NCBI RefSeq assembly: GCF_034064985.1
Contig: NZ_CP139249.1
Coordinates: 2,108,001-2,172,000 of the forward strand
Length of the DNA stretch: 64,000 bases
Reading direction: 5' to 3'
Source: Acinetobacter pittii
Lineage (GTDB): Bacteria > Pseudomonadota > Gammaproteobacteria > Pseudomonadales > Moraxellaceae
The notes below the pieces were generated by a model. It did no database searches. It was not told the DNA's origin and was given only the letters and a program-made list of their open reading frames with translations. Positions 1 through 8,991 of the stretch are shown here, piece by piece. The position numbers and the translations under genes were made by a program. The stretch's first letter is position 1. Each line of letters begins with the position of its first letter.

Positions 1-467
1 TCACCAGCCATACCAGTTTCAAGGCTACCTAAACAGCCAATTTCACCTTCGACAGAAACACCACATGCATGTGCTAAAGCAACAACATTACGAGTTACAT
101 CAACGTTGTATTCGTACGATGTAGGTGTTTTACCATCTGTACCTAATGAACCGTCCATCATCACTGAGCTAAAGCCAAGCTGAATTGAACGCTGACAGAT
201 ATCAGGGCTTGTTCCATGGTCTTGATGCATTACCACTGGAATATGTGGCCATTCTTCAATTGCAGCCAAAATAAGATGGCGTAAGAATGGAGCGCCTGCA
301 TATTTGCGAGCTCCAGCTGATGCTTGAACAATTACAGGTGAATTGGTTGCATCCGCGGCAAGCATAATTGCACGCATTTGTTCTAAGTTATTTACGTTAA
401 ATGCTGGTACGCCGTAGTTATGTTCAGCAGCGTGATCCAAGAGCTGGCGCATTGAAATGAGTGCCAT
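1..467 (-). CDS. fba: Class II fructose-bisphosphate aldolase, partial (C-terminus beyond left edge)
   Basis: Cytosolic glycolytic/gluconeogenic enzyme that cleaves fructose 1,6-bisphosphate to two triose phosphates using zinc. About 155 N-terminal residues are visible, starting [20 protein letters not shown]. The metal/active-site stretch HQDHG falls at residues 81-85 and VEGEIG lies further on, both typical of class IIB aldolases. A strong GGGAGGA ribosome site precedes the ATG. It is transcribed in the same direction as pgk, but a terminator at 541-572 separates it from the upstream small lipoprotein gene, so it probably has its own promoter in 468-540. Confidence 0.95.
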   Translation of the reverse strand, partial: MALISMRQLLDHAAEHNYGVPAFNVNNLEQMRAIMLAADATNSPVIVQASAGARKYAGAPFLRHLILAAIEEWPHIPVVMHQDHGTSPDICQRSIQLGFSSVMMDGSLGTDGKTPTSYEYNVDVTRNVVALAHACGVSVEGEIGCLGSLETGMAG

Positions 468-540
468 AATATCCTCCCAGGTAGTGCGGCTTATTCTACC
501 CTGTCATTTATTTCAATTCAGCAACAAATCACAGTATTTC

Positions 541-572
541 AAAAAAAATCCCCGCATTTGCAGGGATTTTTT
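541..572 (-). terminator. Intrinsic terminator of the small lipoprotein gene
   Basis: The stem AATCCC/GGGATT surrounds a short loop and is flanked by an A-run on the left, which is a U-run on the minus transcript. It lies just past the stop of the lipoprotein gene and before fba. Confidence 0.8.
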
Positions 573-588
573 AACAAAAAACAACAAA

Positions 589-834
589 TTAATGTGTTTC
601 TGAAGCAGCAGCCTCACTTGGTGCACTACCTTCAACCACATCTGTATTTTTTTCATCTAGAACTGGCTTATCAATCGCATCAATTGCTGCTTGTTGCTCA
701 GGCGTTACTTTTTCAGAAACAGCAGTAGAAGCTGCCGATTCTTGTCCAGCTTGAGATGCGTCATCTTTCTTCGCACAAGCAGTCAACATCATCGGTACAA
801 TTAACACAGCAGCAAATGTAAGCTTTAAATTCAT
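589..834 (-). CDS. Small predicted lipoprotein, function unknown
   Basis: Predicted 81-residue lipoprotein starting at the ATG at 834; a GTG one codon earlier is the alternative. A hydrophobic signal segment ends in a lipobox, LTAC, followed by KKDDASQ. The rest is acidic, Ala/Ser/Glu-rich and probably disordered, with no domain I recognise. Aspartates and lysines directly after the lipid cysteine leave the sorting (inner or outer membrane) uncertain. It lies between pgk and fba on the same strand, bounded by terminators on both sides, so it may be transcribed alone. Function cannot be inferred from sequence. Confidence 0.75.
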   Translation of the reverse strand: MNLKLTFAAVLIVPMMLTACAKKDDASQAGQESAASTAVSEKVTPEQQAAIDAIDKPVLDEKNTDVVEGSAPSEAAASETH

Positions 835-910
835 CACTATTGTCCACAGTTGGTGATTTAATGCTCAACATTTTATTGCAGATATATGACAGTTTAATGA
901 CTTATCAATG

Positions 911-937
911 AAAAAGGGAGTGGCTACCCAATCCCTT
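911..937 (-). terminator. Intrinsic terminator after pgk
   Basis: A six-base stem AAGGGA (914-919) / TCCCTT (932-937) is followed on the minus transcript by a U-run. It lies 20 bases past the pgk stop codon. Confidence 0.6.
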
Positions 938-957
938 CTTATTTCTATACAACAATA

Positions 958-2145
958 TTAAGCACGTTCAAGTAAAACAGCCACTGCAGGCAATGTCTTT
1001 CCTTCAACAAACTCAAGGAACGCACCACCACCTGTAGAAATATAACCAATTTGATCAGCTACATTATATTTATCAATTGCAGCTAATGTATCTCCGCCAC
1101 CAGCAATAGAGAACCCTTCAGATTGAGCAACAGCAAGAGAAAGCGCTTTAGTACCTTCACCAAATTGATCTACTTCAAATACACCCACTGGGCCATTCCA
1201 AAGAATCGTTTTTGATGTTGTTAAAATATTAGCAAATGCTTTAGCAGTTTCAGGACCAACATCTAAAATCATGTCATTTGCAGTCACATCTTCTACTTTC
1301 TTCACAACAGCTTGAGCTGCTGCTAAAGAACCTAAGAAATCTTCAAAATTAATTTGCGATGCATCAGCAACCACAACATCTGTAGGAAGTGGAACACTTA
1401 CTTTAGCGGCAATTTGTTTAGCAGTTTCAACCAAGTCAGCTTCATATAATGATTTACCAACATTGAAACCAGCAGCTGCTAAGAATGTATTTGCAATACC
1501 ACCACCAACGATCAGTTGATCACAGATACTAGAAAGTGAGTTTAAAACATCGAGTTTAGTTGAAACTTTAGAACCAGCAACAATTGCAACCATTGGTTTT
1601 TCTGGAGTTTGCATTGCACGGCCTAGAGCATCCAACTCAGCAGCCAACAAAGGACCAGCAGCAGCAACTGGCGCAAAACGAGCTACACCTTCAGTAGATG
1701 CTTCTGCACGATGAGCAGTACCAAATGCATCCATAACAAATACGTCACATAATGCAGCATATTTTTGAGCTAGCTCTGGATTATTTTTCTTTTCACCATG
1801 GTTAAAGCGTACATTTTCAAGCAATACAACTTGACCAGCTTCAACTTCAACGCCTTCTAGATAATCTGTTAATAATTTAACTTCTTGACCCAATACTTCT
1901 GTTAAATAAGCAGCGACTGGTGCAAGTGATTGTTCTGGCTTTGGTTCACCTTCAACAGGACGACCTAGATGTGAACATACCATCACTGCTGCGCCTTTAT
2001 CTAAAGCAGCTTTAATAGTTGGTAATGCTGCACGTAAGCGAGCATCGCTAGTAATCACACCATTTTTGACAGGAACGTTTAAATCTTCACGAATAAGGAC
2101 ACGTTTGCCTGTTAAGTTAAGGTCAGTCATACGCTGAAAATTCAT
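958..2145 (-). CDS. pgk: Phosphoglycerate kinase
   Basis: Glycolytic enzyme transferring phosphate from 1,3-bisphosphoglycerate to ADP in the cytosol. The 395 residues match the usual bacterial length. Visible motifs are the N-terminal signature [11 protein letters not shown], the substrate segment HLGRP and the C-terminal nucleotide loop GGGDTLAAI. The start at 2145 has a GAGAG-type ribosome site six bases upstream. It is followed by a terminator, then a small lipoprotein gene and fba, so glycolytic genes are clustered but separately terminated. Confidence 0.98.
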   Translation of the reverse strand: MNFQRMTDLNLTGKRVLIREDLNVPVKNGVITSDARLRAALPTIKAALDKGAAVMVCSHLGRPVEGEPKPEQSLAPVAAYLTEVLGQEVKLLTDYLEGVEVEAGQVVLLENVRFNHGEKKNNPELAQKYAALCDVFVMDAFGTAHRAEASTEGVARFAPVAAAGPLLAAELDALGRAMQTPEKPMVAIVAGSKVSTKLDVLNSLSSICDQLIVGGGIANTFLAAAGFNVGKSLYEADLVETAKQIAAKVSVPLPTDVVVADASQINFEDFLGSLAAAQAVVKKVEDVTANDMILDVGPETAKAFANILTTSKTILWNGPVGVFEVDQFGEGTKALSLAVAQSEGFSIAGGGDTLAAIDKYNVADQIGYISTGGGAFLEFVEGKTLPAVAVLLERA

Positions 2146-2283
2146 GTAAAGCTCTCTTTATGATTTTAAAAACGCGCCAATTTTAAATGATTACATCAAA
2201 AAAGGTTAGTTTTTTTGCATAAAAGCTGTAGAAAGCCCCAGTTTTGATTATGATAGAGGTAGTTATTTGATATTTCACCCATT

Positions 2284-2667
2284 ATGTCTATTCATCCAGA
2301 TCCACAAATCAATCGCTTAAATGTTTTAGGGGAACCTTTAGCAAGTTGTTGCTTTGACCCTATTACAGGCTATTTTAGAAATGGTTTCTGCCACACAGCA
2401 GTAACAGACCTTGGTCAGCACACTGTCTGTGCACAAATGACTTCTGATTTCTTAAATTTTTCTCAAAAAATTGGCAATGATCTCATCACGCCTTTACCAG
2501 AAGTAGGTTTCCCGGGTCTAAAACCGGGTGATTTCTGGTGTATCTGCGTAACGCGTTGGGTAGAGGCTTATCAAGCTGGCGAAGCCCCTCCTATTAAAAT
2601 ACATGCATGTCACCAAGCTGTATTAAGCTATGTACCTTTAGAAGTACTAATGGAATTTGCAGTGTAA
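2284..2667 (+). CDS. DUF2237 family protein
   Basis: Conserved 127-residue cytosolic protein of the DUF2237 family, of unknown biochemical role. The family look is clear: NVLGEPLASCCFDPITGYFRN at the N-terminus (with a CC pair), CAQMTSDFL in the middle, GLKPGDFWCICVTRW, and a final HACHQAVLSYVPLEVL. The stop codon shares one base with the start of the following Maf gene (TAATG), so the two are translationally coupled. Confidence 0.88.
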   Translation: MSIHPDPQINRLNVLGEPLASCCFDPITGYFRNGFCHTAVTDLGQHTVCAQMTSDFLNFSQKIGNDLITPLPEVGFPGLKPGDFWCICVTRWVEAYQAGEAPPIKIHACHQAVLSYVPLEVLMEFAV

Positions 2668-3260
2668 TGGTTCAGCCACAAATTATTTTGGCATCAAGCA
2701 GTCAAACGCGTAAAGCCTTAATGGATCGCTTAGGGATTAATTATATCTGTGTTAGTCCTGATATTGATGAGAGCCCTCGCAATGAAACCCATGCCGATGA
2801 ACTTGCGAAAAGACTCGCCTTCACAAAAGCCCAAGTGATTGCTAAACAGAATCCATCAGCAATCGTTATTGGTTCAGATCAAGTCGCGTGGCGAGAACAT
2901 GCCCCGCATGACTTTATTGGCAAACCGATGACTATTGAAAATGCTAAATCACAACTAGCAGATAATTCTGGTCGAACTGTTTTTTTTAGTACAGCTCTTA
3001 GCGTGCAATGGCTCGATAGAAACTTTGAACAAACACTCGTTGAACATTATCAAGTTAAATTTCGAAACCTGAATCAAGCTGAAATTGAACGATACGTTTT
3101 ATTAGATCAGCCACTACATTGCGCTGGTAGCTTTAAGTGTGAAAGTTTAGGGATCAGCTTGTTTGAAAAAATGATAGGCCAAGACCAAACAACACTTATG
3201 GGTCTTCCTATGATTCAACTTTGCCATATTTTAAGGCAGCTTGAGCTACAAATTCCTTAA
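2667..3260 (+). CDS. Maf-family nucleotide pyrophosphatase, YceF type
   Basis: Maf-like protein, a house-cleaning pyrophosphatase acting on modified nucleoside triphosphates. The 197 residues start at the ATG overlapping the upstream stop; an in-frame start 60 bases earlier would lie inside the DUF2237 gene. It opens with IILASSSQTRKALMDRLG and has the catalytic-region GSDQV and the C-terminal LHCAGSFKCESLGISLFE. That last segment resembles E. coli YceF (7-methyl-GTP specific) more than YhdE (dTTP/UTP specific), so m7GTP hydrolysis is the likelier activity. This is by similarity from memory, not tested. Confidence 0.9.
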   Translation: MVQPQIILASSSQTRKALMDRLGINYICVSPDIDESPRNETHADELAKRLAFTKAQVIAKQNPSAIVIGSDQVAWREHAPHDFIGKPMTIENAKSQLADNSGRTVFFSTALSVQWLDRNFEQTLVEHYQVKFRNLNQAEIERYVLLDQPLHCAGSFKCESLGISLFEKMIGQDQTTLMGLPMIQLCHILRQLELQIP

Positions 3261-3290
3261 TTTTAAATGTTTTACAAATAGGTTATTTCC

Positions 3291-4454
3291 ATGACAGAAC
3301 CTTTAACAGTTTTAGGCGGTATTACTGCCGAACAATTCTTAGCAGAATATTGGCAGAAAAAACCTTTGTTGGTACGTAACGGATTGCCAGAGATTGTAGG
3401 TCTTTTAGAACCCCAAGATGTGCAAGAACTTGCTTTAGAAGAACATGCAAGTGCCCGACTCATTCGCCAAAAAGATAGAAATCCAAATGAATGGCATGTA
3501 AAGTCTTCACCCTTAACCAAAGGTGACTTTCAAAAGCTACCAAAATTATGGACTCTTTTAGTACAAGCAGTAGATCACTACTCTTTTGATCTTTCTGAAC
3601 TGTGGAAAAAATTTCCTTTTATTCCTCAATGGCGCCGCGACGATATTATGGTGTCTTATGCACCTAAGGGTGGTTCAGTTGGGAAACATTTCGATTTCTA
3701 TGATGTGTTTTTAGTTCAAGGTCATGGACACCGTCGCTGGCAGCTAGGACAAATGTGCGATGTAAATACTGCATTTGTACCCAATCAACCATTAAAACTT
3801 TTGCCAGAAATAGATGTGCAATTTGATGAAGTTTTAGCACCAGGTGATTTACTCTATGTTCCACCTGGAATGGCACATTACGGGGTTGCTGAAGATGATT
3901 GTTTAACGTTCTCATTTGGCTTTCGCATGCCAAACGTTGCAGGAATGATGGAACGTATTAGTGATCAATTTTCAGCTAATACTTTATTGCAAAACCCTGT
4001 TATAGATATCGCACGCAAACAAATAAGCCAAATTGGCGAAATGAATGCAACTGAACTGAGCTACCTCAAAGATTTAGTTTTAGCTCAGTTACAAGATTCT
4101 TCGGCACTTGATGCAGCAATCATATCGTACATGAGTGAACCTAAATATCCTGATAATATTCCAGAACCTGATGAGATTGAAGCTGATGATCTTAAGGAGA
4201 TTTTACACGAGGGTTATGAAGTTCTATTAGAGCCAGCCTCTCGCTTACTCTACACAGAAAATAATGGAGTTCTAAGCTTCTGGGGAAACGGCGAAGCTTT
4301 ATGTATAGCTGAAACTTTCGCACCAAAATTAAGAGCTATCGCTAATGGGGAAAGTCTAGCTTTCGATAGCGAATTTAATGAACTTGAAATCCTTGAGAAT
4401 GTTGCTTACTTACTCAATGAATCTATTTTGATGCTTTTACCTCCTTCAGAATAG
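3291..4454 (+). CDS. roxA: Cupin-type ribosomal oxygenase (RoxA/YcfD-like arginine hydroxylase)
   Basis: JmjC-type Fe(II)/2-oxoglutarate oxygenase of 387 residues; the E. coli homologue YcfD/RoxA hydroxylates an arginine of ribosomal protein L16. The iron triad is visible: H133 and D135 in GKHFDFYDVF and H196 in PPGMAHYGV. The N-terminal FLAEYWQKKPLLVRN and the C-terminal winged-helix-like dimer region fit the family. It follows the Maf gene after 30 bases on the same strand and ends in a strong hairpin, so DUF2237-maf-roxA probably form one transcript. Confidence 0.93.
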   Translation: MTEPLTVLGGITAEQFLAEYWQKKPLLVRNGLPEIVGLLEPQDVQELALEEHASARLIRQKDRNPNEWHVKSSPLTKGDFQKLPKLWTLLVQAVDHYSFDLSELWKKFPFIPQWRRDDIMVSYAPKGGSVGKHFDFYDVFLVQGHGHRRWQLGQMCDVNTAFVPNQPLKLLPEIDVQFDEVLAPGDLLYVPPGMAHYGVAEDDCLTFSFGFRMPNVAGMMERISDQFSANTLLQNPVIDIARKQISQIGEMNATELSYLKDLVLAQLQDSSALDAAIISYMSEPKYPDNIPEPDEIEADDLKEILHEGYEVLLEPASRLLYTENNGVLSFWGNGEALCIAETFAPKLRAIANGESLAFDSEFNELEILENVAYLLNESILMLLPPSE

Positions 4455-4466
4455 GAAGCTTTACCG

Positions 4467-4504
4467 AAAAATGGACTTTTTATGGAAATGAAAAGTCCAT
4501 TTTT
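4467..4504 (+). terminator. Intrinsic terminator after roxA
   Basis: Fourteen-base stem AAAAATGGACTTTT (4467-4480) pairs with AAAAGTCCATTTTT (4491-4504) around a ten-base loop and ends in a T-run. Confidence 0.9.
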
Positions 4505-4798
4505 CTAAATAGATTATTAGTCAATATTGCTTTAAGATTCTAAATAAACTTATGGTAAAAATAATTAACTTCAAGAAGTTTGAAATATAATTTAGAAAAT
4601 TTAAAAGCTAAATTATTTAAAAATATATTCTAGAAATTATTTCCTCTTTCCTTAAAAAGTAAAACTTCAGCGTTTAAAAAAATAATATCTTTTTTCTATC
4701 AATAACAAACAATACCTTGTAAAATTAAGTCATCTAGATTCTCATTGATAAAGATCACCATTCAAGCTAATAGCAATTCATTTGTGAGAGGCTAAAAT
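4505..4798. other. AT-rich intergenic region before the TetR gene
   Basis: The gap from the roxA stop to the TetR start is 344 bases; beyond the terminator I see only very AT-rich DNA, presumably the TetR promoter. No clear dyad or small gene was found. A GAGAGG ribosome site precedes the TetR ATG. Confidence 0.5.
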
Positions 4799-5362
4799 AT
4801 GTCGAAAAAAGATGACATTATTAACACCGCATTAAGACTTTTTAACTCGTATAGCTATAATTCTATAGGTGTAGATCGCATCATTAATGAATCTGGCGTT
4901 GCAAAAATGACTTTTTATAAGCATTTCCCGTCAAAAGAAAAATTAATTGAAGAGTGTCTACTTCTACGTAATACGCTTTTACAAAACTCTCTTACCGCAG
5001 CCTTATCAAAACATGATGAGTTAGACCCTCTTGCAAGAATTAAAGCAGTTTTTTTATGGTATTCCGACTGGTTTAATAGCGAAGATTTTAATGGCTGTAT
5101 GTTTCAAAAGGCTTTGGAAGAGGTTTTAAAACAATACCCTTCAACACATCAACCAGCAACATTATATAAAGCCTGGTTAACTCAACTCATGCAAAATTTG
5201 CTTAATCAGTATGATGTAAAAGAACCAGTTCCCCTATCCTTGTTATTAGTTAATATTTTGGAAGGCATGACCATACAAGCTCAAGTTGAACATGGATCAA
5301 TAAAGATTAATGATTACTGGACTCGAGTAGAAAAGTTAATCGACTTTGAAAGAGCTGCATAA
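4799..5362 (+). CDS. TetR/AcrR family transcriptional regulator
   Basis: DNA-binding repressor of 187 residues. Residues 1-50 form a typical TetR helix-turn-helix: MSKKDDIINTALRLFNSYSY, then GVDRIINESGVAKMTFYKHFPSKEKL. The C-terminal half is an all-alpha ligand-binding domain of unknown specificity. It is a clear paralogue of the regulator at 52523-53095, matching in the HTH and in landmarks such as FNGC and the tryptophan-containing helices. The next gene is 468 bases away, and a perfect dyad at 5482-5497 lies downstream with no open reading frame directly behind it. The target is unknown. Confidence 0.92.
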   Translation: MSKKDDIINTALRLFNSYSYNSIGVDRIINESGVAKMTFYKHFPSKEKLIEECLLLRNTLLQNSLTAALSKHDELDPLARIKAVFLWYSDWFNSEDFNGCMFQKALEEVLKQYPSTHQPATLYKAWLTQLMQNLLNQYDVKEPVPLSLLLVNILEGMTIQAQVEHGSIKINDYWTRVEKLIDFERAA

Positions 5363-5481
5363 AAATAAAGCGTGATATTCTTCTTCTTATATTTAATGAT
5401 TCTTCTTGTGTATCACGCTGCGTCTGAAAGTCATTTTGGTTCAAATTTAGACGTTTTTTTCGACCTTACTAAACCAAAATA

Positions 5482-5497
5482 TACAGACCTGTCTGTA
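5482..5497. promoter_or_regulatory. Perfect dyad TACAGACCTGTCTGTA, possible TetR operator
   Basis: The seven-base arms TACAGAC and GTCTGTA are separated by CT. Its size and composition are those of many TetR-family operators. It lies 120 bases after the TetR stop and over 300 bases before the next start codon, so it has no obvious gene to control. Assignment to the adjacent TetR is inference. Confidence 0.45.
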
Positions 5498-5807
5498 CAA
5501 AACAGATTATATATTTAAAAAATAAAAACTCAAACATTTTTTATGATTTGCTTAAAGATAAATTAGATTTAACTATTTATTGGAACTGAATTTGAATTAT
5601 TTTAGGTTGACTTCGGTTCACTTATACTTAACAATTACACTTATAACACAAAGCAACACTTTAGACACAAAATAACTACAAATAGTTGTTTTTAATTAGA
5701 AAGACTACTTATTTATCAATTCCTCTTATATTGCTTTTCAACAAAAACAATTGGATTGATTAGTTTTGCTACATTCATTTTCGTAAGATCAATCTATACT
5801 ATGCCCG

Positions 5808-5821
5808 CTATATTGATATAG
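5808..5821. promoter_or_regulatory. Perfect dyad CTATATTGATATAG, likely autoregulatory site
   Basis: The six-base arms CTATAT and ATATAG flank TG. It sits just after a TATACT -10-like element (5795-5800) and ten bases before the start codon of the ArsR/BigR-like gene, where binding would block transcription initiation. BigR-type repressors are known to bind AT-rich palindromes at their own promoters; use by this protein is inferred. Confidence 0.5.
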
Positions 5822-5830
5822 GTATAAAGT

Positions 5831-6142
5831 ATGAAAGATGGACTCCAAATTGAAGAAATGAAAAATGCGGCTGATTCAGTCGTTGGAATTCTTAAATCTT
5901 TGGCTAATACAGATCGTTTATTAATTTTATGTCACTTAGCTTATGAGGAGTTAAATGTTTCTCAGATTGAAGAGAAGACCCAAATTACCCAGCCCACTCT
6001 TTCACAACAACTTATGATGCTACGCAAAAGTGATGTTGTATCAACCCGTCGTGATGGTAAGCAAATTTTTTATTCAATTAAGGATGACAATATGCATTCA
6101 ATTTTAAATACGCTTCATCAACTGTACTGTGCAAGTAAATAA
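5831..6142 (+). CDS. ArsR-family regulator, BigR/SqrR-like dithiol sensor
   Basis: Winged-helix repressor of 103 residues. The recognition region TQPTLSQQLMMLRKSDVVSTRRDGKQIFYSI is clearly ArsR-type (written here as the segment around residues 52-82). It has exactly two cysteines, C34 (LILCHLA) and C100 (LHQLYCASK), 66 residues apart. That is the spacing I recall for the persulfide-sensing cysteines of BigR and SqrR, and the local sequences resemble BigR. A metal-binding CxC motif of classical ArsR proteins is absent. It has an AGG ribosome site and a dyad at its promoter. No sulfur-metabolism gene follows; the next gene, sstT, is 409 bases away. Confidence 0.85.
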   Translation: MKDGLQIEEMKNAADSVVGILKSLANTDRLLILCHLAYEELNVSQIEEKTQITQPTLSQQLMMLRKSDVVSTRRDGKQIFYSIKDDNMHSILNTLHQLYCASK

Positions 6143-6551
6143 TATTTTTTAAATTATAAATTTATAATAATAGTAGTAACTTCCTGAAATATGCGATTTT
6201 TCAGCTTGAAAGCTTAGAGTCCAATCCAAGCACAAAGTTTTGAAAATTCGCGTAGCTTTTCTAAAAAGCTCAACCATATTTAACTTTTTGCCACTCTATT
6301 TTCTTTAGCCTATTCCATGCTTTCACAGCTTTTTGATATACCTAGTTTTTTTAATGAGCAATTAACAAGCAAAACCACGAACTACAAAATTAAAATTATC
6401 AAATTAAGGCCAATAAAAACAAATATTTAATATTACCATTAATTATAAATACTTATAGGTGCTATAAAAAAGCTTAAGATTCACATCACTTAAGTATAAA
6501 ATACTCCGCTTGTTCAACCTTTAGCCATGATTAGGTTAATAAGGCCTTTAT
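6143..6551. other. Intergenic region before sstT
   Basis: A 409-base gap of AT-rich DNA. A small AGCTTTT/AAAAGCT hairpin lies near 6253-6270 and a TATAAA -10-like box near 6496 is probably the sstT promoter. No gene or named RNA element is recognised. Confidence 0.4.
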
Positions 6552-7754
6552 ATGCTTGCATTCTTTTCTCGATTAAGCTTAGTCACTAAGATTATTATCG
6601 CCATTATTCTAGGGATAGGCGTTGCATTACTATTTCCGAACGTTACGCCTTACTTAAGTTTATTTGGTGAGCTTTTCATTAAAGCCTTAAAGTCGGTTGC
6701 CCCTATTTTAGTTTTTGTATTGGTGCTTTCTTCTATTGCCAACTTCCAAGTAGGTCATAGCGCCAATTTACGCCCAATTATGATTCTATATGTGGCAGGT
6801 ATGTTGCTTGCAGCTTTCACAGCTGTGATTGTCAGTCTTTCTTTTCCAAGCACATTATTCCTCAATACAGTTTCACATAATGATTTACAAGCGCCTGGTA
6901 GTCTCGCAGATATATTAAAAAACTTGCTCTTAAGCTTTATTGCGAACCCTGTTCAAGCAATTAGTGAAGCTAACTTTATTGGTATTTTAGCTTGGGCAAT
7001 TGGCCTAGGTTTAGCTATGCGCCATAGCTCAGATACCACAAAACAAGTGATGCAGGATGTATCACATGCTGTAAGCGCTATTATTCATAAAGTAATTGCT
7101 TTTGCACCAGTCGGTATTTTCGGATTAGTTGCTGTGACTTTTGCCGATGCTGGTCTTGCAACACTTGAAAGCTATGCACAATTATTAGTGGTATTGTTAG
7201 GTACCATGTTCTTTGTTGCTTTAGTTATTAACCCTATTCTTGTTGCCCTTACTATACGTGGAAATCCATACCCTCTCGTATTTAAGTGTCTAAAAGAAAG
7301 TGGTATTACAGCTTTCTTTACTCGAAGCTCAGCAGCAAACATTCCAGTTAACTTAGATTTGGCAGAGCGTTTAGGTGTTAACCCATCTACAGCTAGTGTA
7401 TCTATTCCTTTAGGTGCAACAGTAAATATGGCAGGTGCAGCAGTCACGATTACTGTACTTACATTAGCTACTGTACATACGCTTGGCATTCATGTTGATT
7501 TTGCGACAATGGTTATTTTATCAGTTGTTGCTACTGTTTCAGCTTGTGGTGCTTCTGGTGTTGCAGGTGGTTCTCTACTTCTGATTCCAGTAGCTTGTAG
7601 TCTATTTGGTATTTCAACAGAAATTGCTATGCAAGTTGTAGCTGTTGGTATGATTATCAGTGTATTGCAAGACTCTACAGAAACAGCCCTTAACTCTTCT
7701 ACAGATGTTTTATTTACCGCAGCTGTAGATATCCGCTCTAAGCAAGCTTCATAA
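6552..7754 (+). CDS. sstT: Serine/threonine:sodium symporter
   Basis: Inner-membrane transporter of the dicarboxylate/amino acid:cation symporter family, importing serine and threonine with sodium. The 400 residues include about eight to nine hydrophobic segments. The conserved serine-rich loop [20 protein letters not shown] and the following [15 protein letters not shown] hairpin region, plus a late [13 protein letters not shown], match SstT rather than GltP/DctA. An AAGG ribosome site precedes the ATG. Only five bases separate it from the DUF1275 gene, so the two are probably cotranscribed. Confidence 0.95.
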   Translation: MLAFFSRLSLVTKIIIAIILGIGVALLFPNVTPYLSLFGELFIKALKSVAPILVFVLVLSSIANFQVGHSANLRPIMILYVAGMLLAAFTAVIVSLSFPSTLFLNTVSHNDLQAPGSLADILKNLLLSFIANPVQAISEANFIGILAWAIGLGLAMRHSSDTTKQVMQDVSHAVSAIIHKVIAFAPVGIFGLVAVTFADAGLATLESYAQLLVVLLGTMFFVALVINPILVALTIRGNPYPLVFKCLKESGITAFFTRSSAANIPVNLDLAERLGVNPSTASVSIPLGATVNMAGAAVTITVLTLATVHTLGIHVDFATMVILSVVATVSACGASGVAGGSLLLIPVACSLFGISTEIAMQVVAVGMIISVLQDSTETALNSSTDVLFTAAVDIRSKQAS

Positions 7755-7759
7755 ACGAA

Positions 7760-8440
7760 ATGCCACTTCAGCGCCTACCAAACTGGTTCCAACTTGGAGC
7801 CTTTTTACTGGCATTTAATGCTGGAATGATTAATGTATTAGGGTTAATTACCCTTTTACATCAATCGATCTCACATATGACTGGCAACGTTAGTATGCTA
7901 GCGATGAGTTTGGTAGAGTGGCAACCAGAACATATTATTTTTTTGCTTCTGGTGATTATTTGTTATGTTTGCGGTTCATTTTATAGTGGTTTTATTTTAG
8001 GCAGCAGTCATTTTCGACTAGATCGTCGTTACGGTTTACCTTTGAGCCTGGTAGCCTTCTTTATTTTTCTTTGCTGGCTATTACTTCCTTATTTTCCACG
8101 CTATGGATTATTATGGGCATGTACAGCAATGGGTTTACAAAATGCGATGGTAAGCCACTATAAAGGAACGATCATCCGCACTACCCATCTATCTGGTGTA
8201 TTGACAGATATTGGTTTAGCGCTTGGATATAAAGCCAGAGGCTTAATTGTAGAAAAACGTCGTATTGTTTTACATTTACTTATTTTTGCTGGCTTTCTAT
8301 TGGGTGGAATTCTTTCCGCTGTAGTACATCCATATTTGAAACTACAATCATTTTTATTGCCGGCAATTTTAAGCTTAGCCTTAAGTATCTCTTACTGGGT
8401 AGTTTATCTTTATAGCACTTCAACTTCACATAAGGATTAA
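7760..8440 (+). CDS. DUF1275 (YoaK-family) membrane protein
   Basis: Integral inner-membrane protein of 226 residues with about six hydrophobic segments, belonging to the DUF1275/YoaK family of unknown function. Typical landmarks are the N-terminal AFNAGMINVLGL and SHMTGNVSMLAM, and GLQNAMVSHYKGTIIRTTHL in the middle. It starts five bases after sstT and ends three bases before the DUF2058 gene, so the three genes likely form one transcript. A link to serine uptake is only positional. Confidence 0.88.
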   Translation: MPLQRLPNWFQLGAFLLAFNAGMINVLGLITLLHQSISHMTGNVSMLAMSLVEWQPEHIIFLLLVIICYVCGSFYSGFILGSSHFRLDRRYGLPLSLVAFFIFLCWLLLPYFPRYGLLWACTAMGLQNAMVSHYKGTIIRTTHLSGVLTDIGLALGYKARGLIVEKRRIVLHLLIFAGFLLGGILSAVVHPYLKLQSFLLPAILSLALSISYWVVYLYSTSTSHKD

Positions 8441-8443
8441 GAC

Positions 8444-8980
8444 ATGGTTAAAAATGCCTTACAAGCACAGCTACTCAAAGCTGGTTTAGTTGATAATAAA
8501 AAAGCAAAAAAATTAACTAAACAAGCTCATCACGAACAACGTCTTGGACTCAGTGATGAGGCTGAAATCAAAGCGAATATTGAAAAAGCTCAACAAGAAA
8601 AATTAGCTAAAGATCAGGCTTTAAATTTAGAAAAACAGAAACAGCTTGAAGAAAAAGCACTTAAAGCATCAATCATTCAGATGATTAAACAACATAAAAT
8701 TACTGATTTTGCTGGTGATGTGGCTTATCAGTTTATTGATGAAAATAAAATCAAAAAAGTTTATTTATCTCAGCAAGTTTATAACGCACTTGTTGCTGGC
8801 AGTTTAGTCATTGCTAAAGATCAAGATCAGTACGCCTATCTTCCAAAAGCGTTAGCTGAAAAAATTGATCAAAAAATGCAAGGTTTCATTTTAATTAATA
8901 ATGCTGAGAAAAATGAACAGGCCACCGATGAAGAAGATCCATATGCAGCATATGTTATTCCAGATGACTTAATGTGGTAA
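8444..8980 (+). CDS. DUF2058 family protein (YaiL-like)
   Basis: Cytosolic protein of 178 residues. The N-terminus MVKNALQAQLLKAGLVDNKK and the following highly charged helix (about residues 20-75, rich in Lys, Glu, Gln) are hallmarks of the DUF2058/YaiL family, described as nucleoprotein/polynucleotide-associated. The C-terminal part is a small globular domain ending in YAAYVIPDDLMW. An AAGGA ribosome site precedes the start. It is the last gene of the sstT-DUF1275-DUF2058 run, closed by the hairpin at 8992-9022. Confidence 0.9.
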   Translation: MVKNALQAQLLKAGLVDNKKAKKLTKQAHHEQRLGLSDEAEIKANIEKAQQEKLAKDQALNLEKQKQLEEKALKASIIQMIKQHKITDFAGDVAYQFIDENKIKKVYLSQQVYNALVAGSLVIAKDQDQYAYLPKALAEKIDQKMQGFILINNAEKNEQATDEEDPYAAYVIPDDLMW

Positions 8981-8991
8981 TACCATAATTT

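Larger units (their letters stand above)
5363..5830. other. Intergenic region between the TetR and BigR-like genes
   Basis: This 468-base gap holds a weak terminator-like stem after the TetR gene (CGTCT 5421-5425 / AGACG 5448-5452, then seven T), a perfect 7-2-7 dyad at 5482-5497, and the promoter and dyad of the following regulator near 5795-5821. A nine-base repeat AGCGTGATA (5369-5377) / TATCACGCT (5411-5419) is also present. No coding sequence is recognisable. Confidence 0.5.
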
